NCBI RefSeq assembly: GCF_019635455.1
Contig: NZ_JAHBZJ010000001.1
Location: forward strand, 372,001-436,000
Reading direction: 5' to 3'
Length of the DNA: 64,000 nt
Source: Sphingomonas sp.
Lineage (GTDB): Bacteria > Pseudomonadota > Alphaproteobacteria > Sphingomonadales > Sphingomonadaceae
Shown piece after piece: positions 20,339 to 29,515 of this stretch. Under the pieces are notes generated by a model. It ran no database searches. It had not been told where the DNA came from and was given only the letters and a program-made list of their open reading frames with translations. Made by a program: the position numbers and the translations under genes. The number at the start of each line of letters is the position of its first letter. Positions within the stretch are counted from its first letter, which is position 1.

Positions 20339-21211
20339 ATGCACAGCGAAACCCATGTTCTCGAACGTCCCCCCGAAGGCGCCGGCGCCGACTGGACGAT
20401 CGCGCAGAACTGGGACGCGTTCACCCCTGCCGAACATGGGGTGTGGGACACGCTGTACGCGCGGCAGATGAAGCTGCTGCCCGGCCGCGCATCGACCGCC
20501 TATCTGCGCGGGCTGAACCTGTTGCGGCTGTCGGAACAGGGCATCCCCAATTTCGAGGATCTGTCGGAACGGCTGATGAAGCTGACCGGATGGCAGGTGG
20601 TGGCGGTGCCGGGGCTGGTGCCGGACGACGTCTTTTTCGACCATCTCGCCAATCGCCGGTTCGTCGCGGGCAATTTCATCCGCCGTCCGGACCAGCTCGA
20701 CTATCTGCAAGAACCCGACGTGTTCCACGACGTGTTCGGCCATGTGCCGATGCTCGCCGATCCGGTCTTTGCCGACTATATGGTCGCCTATGGCCGTGGC
20801 GGGCTGCGCGCGCTGGAGCATGGCGCGCTCAAGCAGCTTTCCCGCCTCTACTGGTACACGGTCGAGTTCGGGCTGATCGAGGAGGATGCGGGGCTGCGCA
20901 TCTATGGCTCGGGCATCGTGTCCAGCTTTGGCGAGAGCCGTTTCGCGCTCGACAGCGAAAGTCCCAATCGCATCGGCTTTGATCTGAAGCGGGTGATGCG
21001 TACCGACTATCGGATCGACGATTTCCAGCAGAATTATTTCGTCATCCCCAGCTTCGACGAATTGCTGCGCGTCACCGTCGAAACCGATTTCGCGCCACTC
21101 TATGACGAAATCCTGGCGATGCCCGACATCCCGATCGCTGCAATCGAACCGGACGACCGCGTGATCACCCACGGCACCCAGGACTATGCCCGGGGACGGG
21201 CGCCAGCGTAA
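20339..21211 (+). CDS. phhA: Phenylalanine 4-monooxygenase
   Basis: Non-haem iron, tetrahydropterin-dependent hydroxylase turning phenylalanine into tyrosine, 290 residues as in other bacterial enzymes (catalytic domain only, no ACT domain). Iron ligands are His130 and His135 in HDVFGH and Glu176 in YWYTVEFG. The 51 bases upstream are shared with the divergent DUF2459 gene. No Shine-Dalgarno is seen before ATG 20339, and TAAGAT ends six bases before it, so a leaderless message is possible. Pterin recycling genes are not adjacent. Homogentisate dioxygenase, a later step of the same breakdown route, is about 31 kb away. Confidence 0.95.
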   Translation: MHSETHVLERPPEGAGADWTIAQNWDAFTPAEHGVWDTLYARQMKLLPGRASTAYLRGLNLLRLSEQGIPNFEDLSERLMKLTGWQVVAVPGLVPDDVFFDHLANRRFVAGNFIRRPDQLDYLQEPDVFHDVFGHVPMLADPVFADYMVAYGRGGLRALEHGALKQLSRLYWYTVEFGLIEEDAGLRIYGSGIVSSFGESRFALDSESPNRIGFDLKRVMRTDYRIDDFQQNYFVIPSFDELLRVTVETDFAPLYDEILAMPDIPIAAIEPDDRVITHGTQDYARGRAPA

Positions 21212-21214
21212 TCC

Positions 21215-22207
21215 CTACCAGCTGCCGAAGCCCGGGGCGAGGCCATGGCCGTCGGGGCCGGGGCGGGTGACGCGGGCTTGCCCGTAGCGGACGCGTTTGC
21301 GCAGCCGCAGCGTCGGCCAGTTGCCCATCGGCGTCCTGCCCGCGAGGCGCAGCCCGTGTCGCCGGTAGGCGCCGGCGACCCGATCGACCTGGGTATCGAG
21401 CAGCCCGGCGAGCACCAGTGTTCCCCCTTCGACCAGCGCCGCCGCGATGGCCGGGGCGAGTTCGATCAGCGGTCCGGCGAGCACGTTCGCGATAATGAGG
21501 TCATAGGGCGCGCGACCGATCAGCAGCGGATGCTCCAGCCCCGGCGCGGCAGCCAGCGCCAGCTCGCCCATTCCCACTCCCAGCGGCACGCCATTGATCG
21601 CCGCGTTTTCCGCCGTCACCTCGACCGCCACCGGGTCGATGTCCGACGCGGTGGCATAGGCGCGCGGCCACAGATGCAGCGCGGCAAAGGCGAGCAGGCC
21701 CGTCCCGGTGCCGATATCCACCAGATTGCGCACCACCGTGCCGTTCCGCCGCATCGCATCGAGCGTGCGCAGGCAGCCGGCTGTGGTTTCGTGCGTGCCG
21801 GTGCCGAACGCGCGGCTCGCCTCGATCTGAAAGGATGTCGCGCCATCCGGAACGACACCGCGATTGGTCGAGGTATGGACATAGAAGCGCCCGGCATGCA
21901 CCGGCTCGATTCCCTGCTGGCTGAGCGTCACCCAGTCCTCGTCGGGCAGCTTCTCGACCACCTCCCGCACCTTGTTCGCGCTGGGAACCAGGGTGCGGAG
22001 CGCGGCGATATCGGACTTGCGGGGCTTGCCGTCGAAATACGCTTCGAGCCGCCAGCTGTCGGGATCGTCGGCAACCGTCTCGCTGGTCAGCAGCACCGGG
22101 GCGGGGTCGATACCGGGCAGCACGCCGCCATCGAAATCGCCACTTTCGAAACCGATCGCCTCCGCCTCATCGCGCGTGCAGGGCAGCGTGACCTTCCAGG
22201 CGCTCAT
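21215..22207 (-). CDS. prmA: Ribosomal protein L11 methyltransferase-like protein
   Basis: SAM-dependent methyltransferase of the PrmA family, 330 residues, which in characterised members trimethylates ribosomal protein L11. A substrate-binding N-terminal part is followed by the SAM site VDIGTGTGLLAFAAL (about 170-184), the acidic strand ASDIDPVAVEV, and the NVLAGP catalytic-type motif. A C-terminal extension of about 25 residues rich in Gly and Arg goes beyond the usual end. The ATG overlaps the stop of the SDR gene (ATGA), so the two are coupled. The convergent phhA stop is three bases away. Confidence 0.88.
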   Translation of the reverse strand: MSAWKVTLPCTRDEAEAIGFESGDFDGGVLPGIDPAPVLLTSETVADDPDSWRLEAYFDGKPRKSDIAALRTLVPSANKVREVVEKLPDEDWVTLSQQGIEPVHAGRFYVHTSTNRGVVPDGATSFQIEASRAFGTGTHETTAGCLRTLDAMRRNGTVVRNLVDIGTGTGLLAFAALHLWPRAYATASDIDPVAVEVTAENAAINGVPLGVGMGELALAAAPGLEHPLLIGRAPYDLIIANVLAGPLIELAPAIAAALVEGGTLVLAGLLDTQVDRVAGAYRRHGLRLAGRTPMGNWPTLRLRKRVRYGQARVTRPGPDGHGLAPGFGSW

Positions 22208-22905
22208 CGGACATAGCTCGCGCCGTTGACGTCGAGCACCGCGCCGGTCATCGACGCCGGCGCCTCGAGCGCGCAGAACCGCGCTGTCACCGCAATCTCC
22301 TGTGGATCGGCGACCCGGCCGAGCGGGATGTCGGCGAGCAGCCTGTCGCCGCCACGACTCGCCAGATAGTCCTCCGCCATGCCGGTCATGGTAAAGCCGG
22401 GGCAGATCGCGAAGGCGAGGATCCCCTCCTTGGCATAGCCGCGCGCGATGCTCTTGGTCATCCCGATCATGCCCGCCTTGGACGCGGCATAGTGCCAGTG
22501 CGCGGGGCTGTCGCCACGATAGGCGGCACGGCTGGCGATGTTGACGATCCGCCCGCCCGACCCGCGCGCCTGCCAGTGGCGCACCGCCAGCCGCGACAGC
22601 TCCGCCGACGCGGTGAGGTTGATGCGCATGGTGCGCTCCCACGCCGCGACCCAGGCATCGTCATCAAGGTCGATCGACGCGGCTTCGAACACGCCGGCAT
22701 TGTTGACGAGGACGTCGATGCGACCGTCCAGCGCGTCGAGCGCCGCCGCCCATAGATTGCGGGGGGCGCCAGGGTCGGTGAAATCGGCGGCGATGCCGCT
22801 GCGCGTTCCCTGGCCCACCAGCTTCACGTCGGAACCCGCCAGCGCGTCCAGGATCGCCGCGCCGATACCCCGGCTGGTGCCGGTCACGAGAATGTGCGTC
22901 GTCAT
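22204..22905 (-). CDS. Short-chain dehydrogenase/reductase
   Basis: NAD(P)-dependent oxidoreductase of the classical SDR family, 233 residues. Cofactor motif TGTSRGIG (8-15), NNAG (about 68-71), catalytic Ser in NIASRAAY and the Tyr/Lys pair in HYAASKAG are present, with the later CPGFTMTGM loop. No transmembrane segment. It is the first gene of a coupled pair with prmA. The substrate cannot be inferred, and a link with ribosome methylation is not obvious. Confidence 0.88.
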   Translation of the reverse strand: MTTHILVTGTSRGIGAAILDALAGSDVKLVGQGTRSGIAADFTDPGAPRNLWAAALDALDGRIDVLVNNAGVFEAASIDLDDDAWVAAWERTMRINLTASAELSRLAVRHWQARGSGGRIVNIASRAAYRGDSPAHWHYAASKAGMIGMTKSIARGYAKEGILAFAICPGFTMTGMAEDYLASRGGDRLLADIPLGRVADPQEIAVTARFCALEAPASMTGAVLDVNGASYVR

Positions 22906-22942
22906 CCCCCCGCGCTAGCGGGTCGGGGCGGATTCGGAAAGG

Positions 22943-24307
22943 TCAGGCCGCGACCGAGCGGGAAAAGCTGCTCGCCGCATCGTTGAGCCGGTTGAGGCTG
23001 TTGTCGATCTCGATCGATTCGCCCTCGAGCGTCTCGATTTCGCTGGCGACCTGTTCGGTATCCTCGCGGATGGCGCCGATGGTGGCGGACATGGAGTCGG
23101 CGGCGAGCGCGGTTTCATCGACCGCCGCGGTGATCGCGGTAACCGTCTGGGCCTGGGCCTCCATCGCCGCGCGGATGCGGTCGGCCGATGCCTGAACCTC
23201 GGTCACCGTGTCGCGGATCGACGCGTTGGTCTCCACCGTCCCCTTCGTCGCCGACTGGATCGCCGCGATCTTCGCCGCAATGTCGTCGGTCGCGCGCGCC
23301 GTCTGGTTCGCCAGGCTCTTCACCTCCTGCGCCACCACCGCAAAGCCGCGACCCGCATCCCCCGCCCGCGCCGCCTCGATCGTCGCGTTGAGCGCCAGCA
23401 GGTTCGTCTGACCGGCAATGTCGCGGATCAGGCCCAGGATCGATTCGATCGATTTCGCATGGTCCGACAGCATCTCGCTCATCGCCACCGCCTCGCCCGC
23501 CTGCGTGCTCGCCCGCGTCGCGACCCCCGCCGCAACCTCGACCTCGCCGCGCGCATCCTCAATCGCACGGATCAGCCCCGCCGCCGTGTGGGCAGCCTCC
23601 CGCATCGCCACCGCCGATTCCTCGGCCGCCGCGGCAACCTCGCTGGTCTGGCCAAGCATCGCGCGGGTCGCCCCGGCGGCACCCTTCGCATGTTCACGCA
23701 CACGCGCGCCGAACGCCATGGTCTGCTCGATCGTGCCGGCGATCTCGCCGCGAAACCGCTCGGATCGGGTCTGCCGCTGCTGACGGGCGAGCGCGACATC
23801 GAGGCTGCCGAGGCGCGAGGCGACGAAATCGGCTTCGATCAGCGCCATGCGCTGGACGATGTCGGCAAGGTCCCGGAAGCGCCCGGTATCGGCCGCCAGC
23901 CGCTCGCGCAAAATCGCGAAGGTCATCGAATGGGCAAAGGCGAGCGCGGACAGCAGCGCGGGCAGCGGGACGCGCGCGCGATGGGTATCGTCGGCATGCC
24001 GGGCCGACATCCTCAGCCATTCCTCATCGAACGGGCGGGTGAATTTGGCACGGGTGTAGCGCACGCTGCGCTCGATATTCTCTGCGAGCCGGTCGGGCGT
24101 GAAATAGTCGCGCACATGCGCCGTTGCGTCGAGGCGCAGATAATGGGTCCAGAAGCTGTTCGCGATACGATCGAAATCCGCGCCGATCACCTCGGCGATT
24201 TCGGCGCATCCGGACGCGATCCGGCCGTCCCAGTCATAGTCGCGAATGCGTTCGGCAATGGGGCGATCACCATCCACCCATCGGCCGAGATCCCTGGTTT
24301 CCGCCAT
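22943..24307 (-). CDS. Soluble globin-coupled chemoreceptor (copy 1)
   Basis: A cytoplasmic methyl-accepting chemotaxis protein of 454 residues with no membrane helix. Residues 1-180 look like a protoglobin (globin-coupled sensor) domain: aromatic and charged helices and the segment HRARVPLP, in which His109 fits the haem-proximal histidine of HemAT-type oxygen sensors. Residues about 200-450 are the MCP signalling hairpin with the tip [27 protein letters not shown] lies four bases before the ATG. It follows the second receptor by 21 bases. The 584-base signalling part is almost identical to that of its neighbour. Likely ligand oxygen or another gas; this is inference. Confidence 0.87.
   Translation of the reverse strand: MAETRDLGRWVDGDRPIAERIRDYDWDGRIASGCAEIAEVIGADFDRIANSFWTHYLRLDATAHVRDYFTPDRLAENIERSVRYTRAKFTRPFDEEWLRMSARHADDTHRARVPLPALLSALAFAHSMTFAILRERLAADTGRFRDLADIVQRMALIEADFVASRLGSLDVALARQQRQTRSERFRGEIAGTIEQTMAFGARVREHAKGAAGATRAMLGQTSEVAAAAEESAVAMREAAHTAAGLIRAIEDARGEVEVAAGVATRASTQAGEAVAMSEMLSDHAKSIESILGLIRDIAGQTNLLALNATIEAARAGDAGRGFAVVAQEVKSLANQTARATDDIAAKIAAIQSATKGTVETNASIRDTVTEVQASADRIRAAMEAQAQTVTAITAAVDETALAADSMSATIGAIREDTEQVASEIETLEGESIEIDNSLNRLNDAASSFSRSVAA
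23034..23617 (-). repeat. Duplicated receptor-signalling segment, copy A
   Basis: 584 bases shared with 24420-25003 (offset 1386), with three mismatches (23561, 23575, 23579); the first 527 bases are identical. It covers the conserved MCP hairpin. Both edges fall inside the genes and the flanks are clearly diverged. Confidence 0.97.
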
Positions 24308-24328
24308 TCAACCTCTCCATCGCGTCGC

Positions 24329-25696
24329 TCAGGCGGCGACCTTTGAAACGAATTCGCCGGCACTGTTCTTCAGCGTTCCCAGCTGCCCGTCGAGCGCGGC
24401 GAACCCCTGCCCGACCCGGTCGATTTCGCTGGCGACCTGTTCGGTATCCTCGCGGATGGCGCCGATGGTGGCGGACATGGAGTCGGCGGCGAGCGCGGTT
24501 TCATCGACCGCCGCGGTGATCGCGGTAACCGTCTGGGCCTGGGCCTCCATCGCCGCGCGGATGCGGTCGGCCGATGCCTGAACCTCGGTCACCGTGTCGC
24601 GGATCGACGCGTTGGTCTCCACCGTCCCCTTCGTCGCCGACTGGATCGCCGCGATCTTCGCCGCAATGTCGTCGGTCGCGCGCGCCGTCTGGTTCGCCAG
24701 GCTCTTCACCTCCTGCGCCACCACCGCAAAGCCGCGACCCGCATCCCCCGCCCGCGCCGCCTCGATCGTCGCGTTGAGCGCCAGCAGGTTCGTCTGACCG
24801 GCAATGTCGCGGATCAGGCCCAGGATCGATTCGATCGATTTCGCATGGTCCGACAGCATCTCGCTCATCGCCACCGCCTCGCCCGCCTGCGTGCTCGCCC
24901 GCGTCGCGACCCCCGCCGCAACCTCGACCTCGCCGCGCGCATCCTCGATCGCACGGATCAACCCTGCCGCCGTGTGGGCAGCCTCCCGCATCGCCACCGC
25001 CGACTGTTCCGCTGCCGCCGCGACCTCGCTCGCCTTACCCAGCATGCCGCGCGCCGCCGCCGAGGTGTGCTGGGCCTGCGCCCGCAGCGTCTCTCCCTCG
25101 CTCGACGCGCTTTCGACGGTGGAGCCGATCGATTCGCGGAACTGGCCGGCGAGCCGGTCGCGCGCGACCTGCGCCGAATGGTCGCGATACAGATTGTAGA
25201 TTTCGACGGTGATGTCGCTTTCCAGCGCCGAGAGACGCATCAGCGTGTCGATCATCGGCGCGAGCCGCGAATCGCCCGTCGGAACGCGCCGGACCAGCAC
25301 CTCAAGTGCGGCGCGGTCACTGGCGTTGATCATCGACAACAGTGCCATCGGTTCGACATCCGCGGCATAGGCCGCCGCGACCGAGCGTTCGATCGATTCC
25401 ACCCAGGCCCGGCCGCGCGTGTCGAGAAACCGGTTGCGCAGGAACACCGCGCCGATTTCGATCATCTTCTGCGTGTCGGCGGTCGCCCAGTTGCGCTGAT
25501 CGGCGAAGCACCGCAGCCATTGCTGCCAATATGCCCCCGAAATCGCCTGGATATCGGGTTCGAGCATGGTCCAGACGCCGCGGCTCAACTCTTCCAGACC
25601 ACCATCGAAGTCGAACACGCGCAGCCGCGCGGCCAGATCGATCTTCCCGCAGATCACCCCGGCTTCGGGCATGTCCTTCGGCGTCGGCGTTTGCAT
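24329..25696 (-). CDS. Soluble globin-like chemoreceptor lacking the proximal His (copy 2)
   Basis: A cytoplasmic receptor of 455 residues built like its neighbour: an N-terminal globin-like helical domain (about 1-185) and an MCP signalling hairpin. The sensor halves align without gaps around Trp97/Trp98 and Phe89/Phe90, but the residue matching His109 of copy 1 is Tyr110. Haem may therefore be bound differently or not at all. The start at 25696 (MQTPTPKD) has AAGGGGGA about ten bases upstream; a start at 25741 would add 15 unusual residues. It is the promoter-proximal gene of the pair. A CtrA-like box lies 74 bases upstream. Confidence 0.85.
   Translation of the reverse strand: MQTPTPKDMPEAGVICGKIDLAARLRVFDFDGGLEELSRGVWTMLEPDIQAISGAYWQQWLRCFADQRNWATADTQKMIEIGAVFLRNRFLDTRGRAWVESIERSVAAAYAADVEPMALLSMINASDRAALEVLVRRVPTGDSRLAPMIDTLMRLSALESDITVEIYNLYRDHSAQVARDRLAGQFRESIGSTVESASSEGETLRAQAQHTSAAARGMLGKASEVAAAAEQSAVAMREAAHTAAGLIRAIEDARGEVEVAAGVATRASTQAGEAVAMSEMLSDHAKSIESILGLIRDIAGQTNLLALNATIEAARAGDAGRGFAVVAQEVKSLANQTARATDDIAAKIAAIQSATKGTVETNASIRDTVTEVQASADRIRAAMEAQAQTVTAITAAVDETALAADSMSATIGAIREDTEQVASEIDRVGQGFAALDGQLGTLKNSAGEFVSKVAA
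24420..25003 (-). repeat. Duplicated receptor-signalling segment, copy B
   Basis: Partner of 23034-23617, same strand, three mismatches in 584 bases. Direct repeats of this length so close together can recombine, which would fuse the two receptors or exchange their sensors. Confidence 0.97.
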
Positions 25697-25769
25697 CACC
25701 CGTTCATTCCCCCTTAGTGACAAGGCGCAGTTCGCCCACACATCCGGGACCAGTCGTGACGGAAAATCA

Positions 25770-25784
25770 TTAAGGGCCGGTTAG
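25770..25784 (-). promoter_or_regulatory. Possible CtrA-binding site upstream of the receptor pair
   Basis: TTAA, seven bases (GGGCCGG), TTAG: seven of the eight fixed positions of the alphaproteobacterial CtrA consensus TTAA-N7-TTAA. CtrA controls motility and chemotaxis genes in many alphaproteobacteria. The site lies between the receptor pair and the divergent sdhC gene. Confidence 0.35.
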
Positions 25785-25871
25785 CCAACGGTCCGAAACG
25801 GGGGTGCGTTGCGGCTTGCATCGCCCGCCGCTCTGGCACATTAGGCGCGCACGTCATTCAGGGGATACGCC

Positions 25872-26333
25872 TTGGCCACGGCCCGCAACACCAATCGCCC
25901 GCTCTCGCCCCATCTCCAGATCTGGAAATGGGGTCCGAACATGCTGGTTTCGATCCTGCACCGCGTCACCGGCACGGGGATGGCGACGGTGGGCGTCGCC
26001 GTGCTGCTGTGGTGGCTCGGCGCGCTGGCGGCGGGACCGGACGCTTATGCCAAGTTCCTCGACCTGCTGACCGTGCAGAGCGGCCGGCCGAACATCGCCG
26101 GCTATATCCTGGGCATCGGCCTGACGCTCAGCTTTTTCCAGCATCTGATGTCGGGCATCCGCCACTTCGTCATGGATGCCGGCGCCGCGTTCGAGCTGAA
26201 GGCGAACAAGAGCTTCGCGATCCTGACGATGGTGGTGTCGGTGGTGCTGACCGCCGCCCTGTGGGGGTATCTTTCCTATAGCGACCTGACTGCGCCGCCC
26301 AAGAGCGCGCCGATCCAGGTGGAGGCCAAGTAA
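25872..26333 (+). CDS. sdhC: Succinate dehydrogenase cytochrome b556 subunit
   Basis: Membrane anchor of complex II, 153 residues, which helps bind haem b and ubiquinone. Three hydrophobic segments, the SILHRVTG motif (27-34) and HLMSGIRHFVMD with the haem-ligand type His are present. The start is TTG 25872, supported by AGGGGA six bases upstream; no ATG fits the family N-terminus. First gene of sdhCDA; sdhD starts one base after the stop. Promoter not clear in the 175 bases shared with the receptor gene. Confidence 0.94.
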   Translation: MATARNTNRPLSPHLQIWKWGPNMLVSILHRVTGTGMATVGVAVLLWWLGALAAGPDAYAKFLDLLTVQSGRPNIAGYILGIGLTLSFFQHLMSGIRHFVMDAGAAFELKANKSFAILTMVVSVVLTAALWGYLSYSDLTAPPKSAPIQVEAK

Positions 26334-26334
26334 G

Positions 26335-26730
26335 ATGGGCAACGGAACCAGCATCGGCCGCGTCCGCGGCCTGGGCGCCGCGCATGAGGGGACGCATCAC
26401 TGGGTCGAGCAGCGGCTGACCGCCGGCGCGAACCTGTTCCTGATGCTGTGGCTGGTCGTCAGCCTGGTCCGCCTGCCGGACATGGGATATGAAACGGTGC
26501 AGCTGTGGCTCGCCAGCCCCTGGGCGGCGGTGCCGATGATCCTGCTCGTCATCAGCGTCTTCTTTCACCTCAAGCTCGGCCTCCAGGTCGTGATCGAGGA
26601 TTACCAGCATGACGAGACGCGCGTCGTGCTGCTGACGCTGCTCAACTTCTTCGCCATTTCCGGCGCGGTCTTTGCGATCTTCTCGATCCTCAAGATCGCC
26701 TTCACCGTCACCACCGGAGCGCCCGCCTGA
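26335..26730 (+). CDS. sdhD: Succinate dehydrogenase membrane anchor subunit
   Basis: Second membrane anchor of complex II, 131 residues, three hydrophobic segments. Family marks are [13 protein letters not shown] before the first helix and [15 protein letters not shown], where the His and Asp-Tyr help form the haem and quinone sites. Starts one base after sdhC and ends in TGATG with sdhA, so translation is coupled. Confidence 0.93.
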   Translation: MGNGTSIGRVRGLGAAHEGTHHWVEQRLTAGANLFLMLWLVVSLVRLPDMGYETVQLWLASPWAAVPMILLVISVFFHLKLGLQVVIEDYQHDETRVVLLTLLNFFAISGAVFAIFSILKIAFTVTTGAPA

Positions 26731-28532
26731 TGTCCGCTGCCTACAAGATCATCGACCACAGCTATGACGCCGTCGTCGTGGGCGCGGGCGGATCGGGCCT
26801 GCGCGCCACCATGGGCTGTGCCGAGGCCGGGCTGAAGACCGCGTGCATCACCAAGGTGTTCCCGACCCGGTCGCACACCGTCGCGGCGCAGGGCGGGATC
26901 GCCGCCAGCCTGGGCAACAATTCGCCCGATCACTGGACCTGGCACATGTTCGACACCGTCAAGGGATCGGATTGGCTGGGCGACCAGGATGCGATCGAAT
27001 ACATGGTCCGCGAGGCGCCGCAGGCGGTGTACGAGCTGGAACATGCCGGCGTGCCGTTCAGCCGCAACGACAACGGCACCATCTATCAGCGCCCGTTCGG
27101 CGGCCATATGCAGAATATGGGCGAAGGCCCGCCGGTGCAGCGCACCTGCGCCGCGGCCGACCGCACCGGCCATGCGATGCTGCACGCGCTGTATCAGCAG
27201 AGCCTGAAATACGACGCCGATTTCTTCATCGAATATTTCGCGCTCGACCTGATCATGGAAAACGGCGCATGCCGGGGCGTGATCGCGCTGTGCATGGAGG
27301 ATGGCAGCATCCACCGGTTCCGCAGCCATGCCGTCATCCTGGCGACCGGCGGCGGCGGGCGCGTCTATCAGTCGGCGACCAGCGCCCACACCTGCACCGG
27401 CGACGGCAACGGCATGGCATTGCGCGCGGGGATCGCGTTGCAGGATATGGAGTTCGTCCAGTTCCACCCGACCGGCATCTATGGCGCGGGCGTGCTGATC
27501 ACCGAGGGCGCGCGCGGCGAGGGCGGATACCTCACCAATTCCGAGGGCGAGCGGTTCATGGAACGCTATGCCCCGTCGGCGAAGGACCTGGCCAGCCGCG
27601 ACGTCGTCGCGCGGTCGATGGCGATGGAAATCCGTGAAGGCCGGGGCGTCGGCAAGGAAAAGGACCATATTTTCCTGCACCTCGACCATATCGATCCCAA
27701 GGTGCTGCACGAACGCCTGCCCGGCATCACCGAAACCGGCAAGATTTTCGCCGGCGTCGATCTCACCAAGAAGCCGCTGCCGGTGGTGCCGACGGTCCAT
27801 TACAATATGGGCGGCATCCCGACCAACTATCATGGTGAGGTCGTCCAGCTGCGCGACGGCAATCCCGACGCGGTGGTCCCCGGCCTGTTCGCGGTCGGCG
27901 AGGCGGCGTGCGTCAGCGTCCATGGCGCGAACCGGCTCGGCTCCAACTCGCTGATCGACCTGGTGGTGTTCGGCCGCGCGACCGGCCTTCGGCTCAAGGA
28001 AACGCTCACGCCCAACAGCCCGCACGCCGCGCTGCCCAAGGGGTCGGAGGAGTTCGCGCTCGGGCGGCTCGACCATTTCCGCAACGCCAAGGGCGGCACG
28101 CCCACCGCGAAGATCCGCGCGGACATGCAGAAGACGATGCAGAAACATGCCGCCGTCTTCCGCGACACCGCGCTGCTGGCCGAAGGCGTCACGATGATGG
28201 ACGCGGTGTACAAGAGCATGGGCGACGTCGGCGTGACCGACCGCTCGCTGATCTGGAACACCGATCTGGTCGAGACGCTGGAACTGGACAATCTGATCGG
28301 CCAGGCGGTCGTCACGATGCGCAGCGCCGACAACCGCAAGGAATCGCGCGGCGCCCATATGCACGAGGATTTCCCCGAGCGCGACGACAAGAACTGGATG
28401 AAGCACACCGTCGCCACCTTCGACGGGTGGGGCGGCAAGGGTGGCGCGGTGGCGATCGACTACCGCCCGGTCCACGACTACACGCTCACCGACGACGTCG
28501 AATATATCAAGCCGAAGAAGCGGGTGTATTAA
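26730..28532 (+). CDS. sdhA: Succinate dehydrogenase flavoprotein subunit
   Basis: Catalytic subunit of complex II: oxidises succinate to fumarate with covalently bound FAD; 600 residues, full length. The N-terminal dinucleotide fold [12 protein letters not shown], the [10 protein letters not shown] segment with the FAD-linked His, the substrate region HPTGIYGAG and the RGEGG loop are all visible. Faces the cytoplasm, held by SdhB on SdhCD. SdhB is not next: 4.26 kb of other genes lie between. Confidence 0.97.
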   Translation: MSAAYKIIDHSYDAVVVGAGGSGLRATMGCAEAGLKTACITKVFPTRSHTVAAQGGIAASLGNNSPDHWTWHMFDTVKGSDWLGDQDAIEYMVREAPQAVYELEHAGVPFSRNDNGTIYQRPFGGHMQNMGEGPPVQRTCAAADRTGHAMLHALYQQSLKYDADFFIEYFALDLIMENGACRGVIALCMEDGSIHRFRSHAVILATGGGGRVYQSATSAHTCTGDGNGMALRAGIALQDMEFVQFHPTGIYGAGVLITEGARGEGGYLTNSEGERFMERYAPSAKDLASRDVVARSMAMEIREGRGVGKEKDHIFLHLDHIDPKVLHERLPGITETGKIFAGVDLTKKPLPVVPTVHYNMGGIPTNYHGEVVQLRDGNPDAVVPGLFAVGEAACVSVHGANRLGSNSLIDLVVFGRATGLRLKETLTPNSPHAALPKGSEEFALGRLDHFRNAKGGTPTAKIRADMQKTMQKHAAVFRDTALLAEGVTMMDAVYKSMGDVGVTDRSLIWNTDLVETLELDNLIGQAVVTMRSADNRKESRGAHMHEDFPERDDKNWMKHTVATFDGWGGKGGAVAIDYRPVHDYTLTDDVEYIKPKKRVY

Positions 28533-28534
28533 AT

Positions 28535-28849
28535 ATGTCGAAGCTGGATTGGTCGAAAACTTCAATACCCTCGACCGATCCGGCACGCACCCAGAAGGAT
28601 GCAGTGGACGCCAGCGTCCTCGCCACTACCCCTGCAGCCCAGAAAGAACTCAAAGCAGCGAGACAAGCACGGCAGGAAGCAGCCCGACGCGCAGCGAAAA
28701 CACGAAAACTGAATCGGGTTAGGCAGCAGGAGAAAGACCGGCAGGATGCCCTTGACCGTGCCTTCTCCAAAGCGGCAGAAGCAGATTTCTGGACTAGGCT
28801 GAAAGACGCGATGACGCGACGTAACGCTTTAAAAAATAATAAGAAATAA
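28535..28849 (+). CDS. Small basic coiled-coil protein, unknown function
   Basis: A 104-residue protein starting two bases after the sdhA stop. Residues about 40-85 are an Ala/Arg/Lys/Gln-rich helix likely to form a coiled coil (AARQARQEAARRAAKTRK), and the tail is Asn/Lys-rich. No signal peptide or membrane helix. Codons and base composition are less GC-rich than the sdh genes, which suggests later acquisition. No clear Shine-Dalgarno; it may be translated by coupling to sdhA. No family recognised. Confidence 0.55.
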   Translation: MSKLDWSKTSIPSTDPARTQKDAVDASVLATTPAAQKELKAARQARQEAARRAAKTRKLNRVRQQEKDRQDALDRAFSKAAEADFWTRLKDAMTRRNALKNNKK

Positions 28850-28868
28850 TGCCGAGATCAGTCGGCAG

Positions 28869-29171
28869 CTACCTCTCCCACTCCACGCCGCCTAAATCCA
28901 TCCGCACATGCACGATGCGCGATACGACGACCGCTTCCTCGACGACCCGATAATAGATGCTGTGTTCGCCCGACCGCCACTTGCGCAGACCAGCCGAAAC
29001 ATCTGATCGGTCGCTTCCGGCGTCAGGCCGTTCCGCAATTTGGCCCAGCGCATCAGCAAGAGCGCCCAGATAAATCCTGGCCTGCGTCCTGCCCCAGCGT
29101 GCGTCGGTATAATCCGCGATATCGCGCAAATCCTTGCGCGCTCTCGGTCGCAGCTCAATGCGGCGGGTCAA
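28869..29171 (-). CDS. parE: RelE/ParE-family toxin
   Basis: Toxin of a type II toxin-antitoxin pair, about 100 residues. The family pattern is clear: an opening LTRRIELRPRARKDLRDI, then YTDARWG and a C-terminal beta-hairpin RSGEHSIYYRV and VHVRMD. ParE toxins poison DNA gyrase while RelE cleaves mRNA; pairing with a ParD-like antitoxin favours ParE. The start chosen is TTG 29171, which overlaps the antitoxin stop (TTGA); an ATG at 29198 is possible but would overlap more. Confidence 0.85.
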   Translation of the reverse strand: MTRRIELRPRARKDLRDIADYTDARWGRTQARIYLGALADALGQIAERPDAGSDRSDVSAGLRKWRSGEHSIYYRVVEEAVVVSRIVHVRMDLGGVEWER

Positions 29172-29410
29172 CTTTCTGGATACCGCTCGTCGATCCACGC
29201 CTGCATATCGAACGGGGTCGCCGGGCCGCTCTCGTCCCCCTCCCGGATCGTCTCACGCAACGCCTCCAGCTTGCGCTCCTCATGCTCCAGCAACCGCAAC
29301 CCCGCCCGGATCACCTCGCTTGTTGATCCGTATCGCCCGGATTCCACCCGCTCATGCGCGAACGCGGTGAAATGTTCCCCAAGCGCAACGGATGTGTTTT
29401 TCGCGACCAT
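29168..29410 (-). CDS. parD: ParD-family antitoxin
   Basis: An 80-residue antitoxin. The N-terminal half is a ribbon-helix-helix DNA-binding domain (VALGEHFTAFAHERVESG, then YGSTSEVIRAGLRLL) and the C-terminal acidic part would wrap the toxin. Antitoxin comes first and toxin second, the usual order. A 17-base palindrome 10 bases upstream of the ATG is its probable operator. Confidence 0.87.
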   Translation of the reverse strand: MVAKNTSVALGEHFTAFAHERVESGRYGSTSEVIRAGLRLLEHEERKLEALRETIREGDESGPATPFDMQAWIDERYPES

Positions 29411-29420
29411 AGGATATGCA

Positions 29421-29437
29421 TTACCAAATTATGGTAA
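29421..29437 (-). promoter_or_regulatory. Operator/promoter palindrome of the parDE pair
   Basis: TTACCA, AATTA, TGGTAA: a perfect 6-bp inverted repeat around five bases, in an AT-rich patch that stands out from its surroundings. On the minus strand it contains CATAAT, a near-consensus -10 box. The position fits autorepression by the ribbon-helix-helix antitoxin. Confidence 0.6.
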
Positions 29438-29515
29438 CTCCTGCAATTCCCTTCCCACTTGACCTTCTGCCTGCTCCACTCCCAATTCCCATCAATACTT
29501 GAGGGGGAAACCACA

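Noticed and set aside
28869..29410. Whole sdhA-sdhB interval as a mobile element
   Set aside because: No integrase, transposase, flanking direct repeats or terminal inverted repeats were seen; only the parDE pair and one small gene look acquired.
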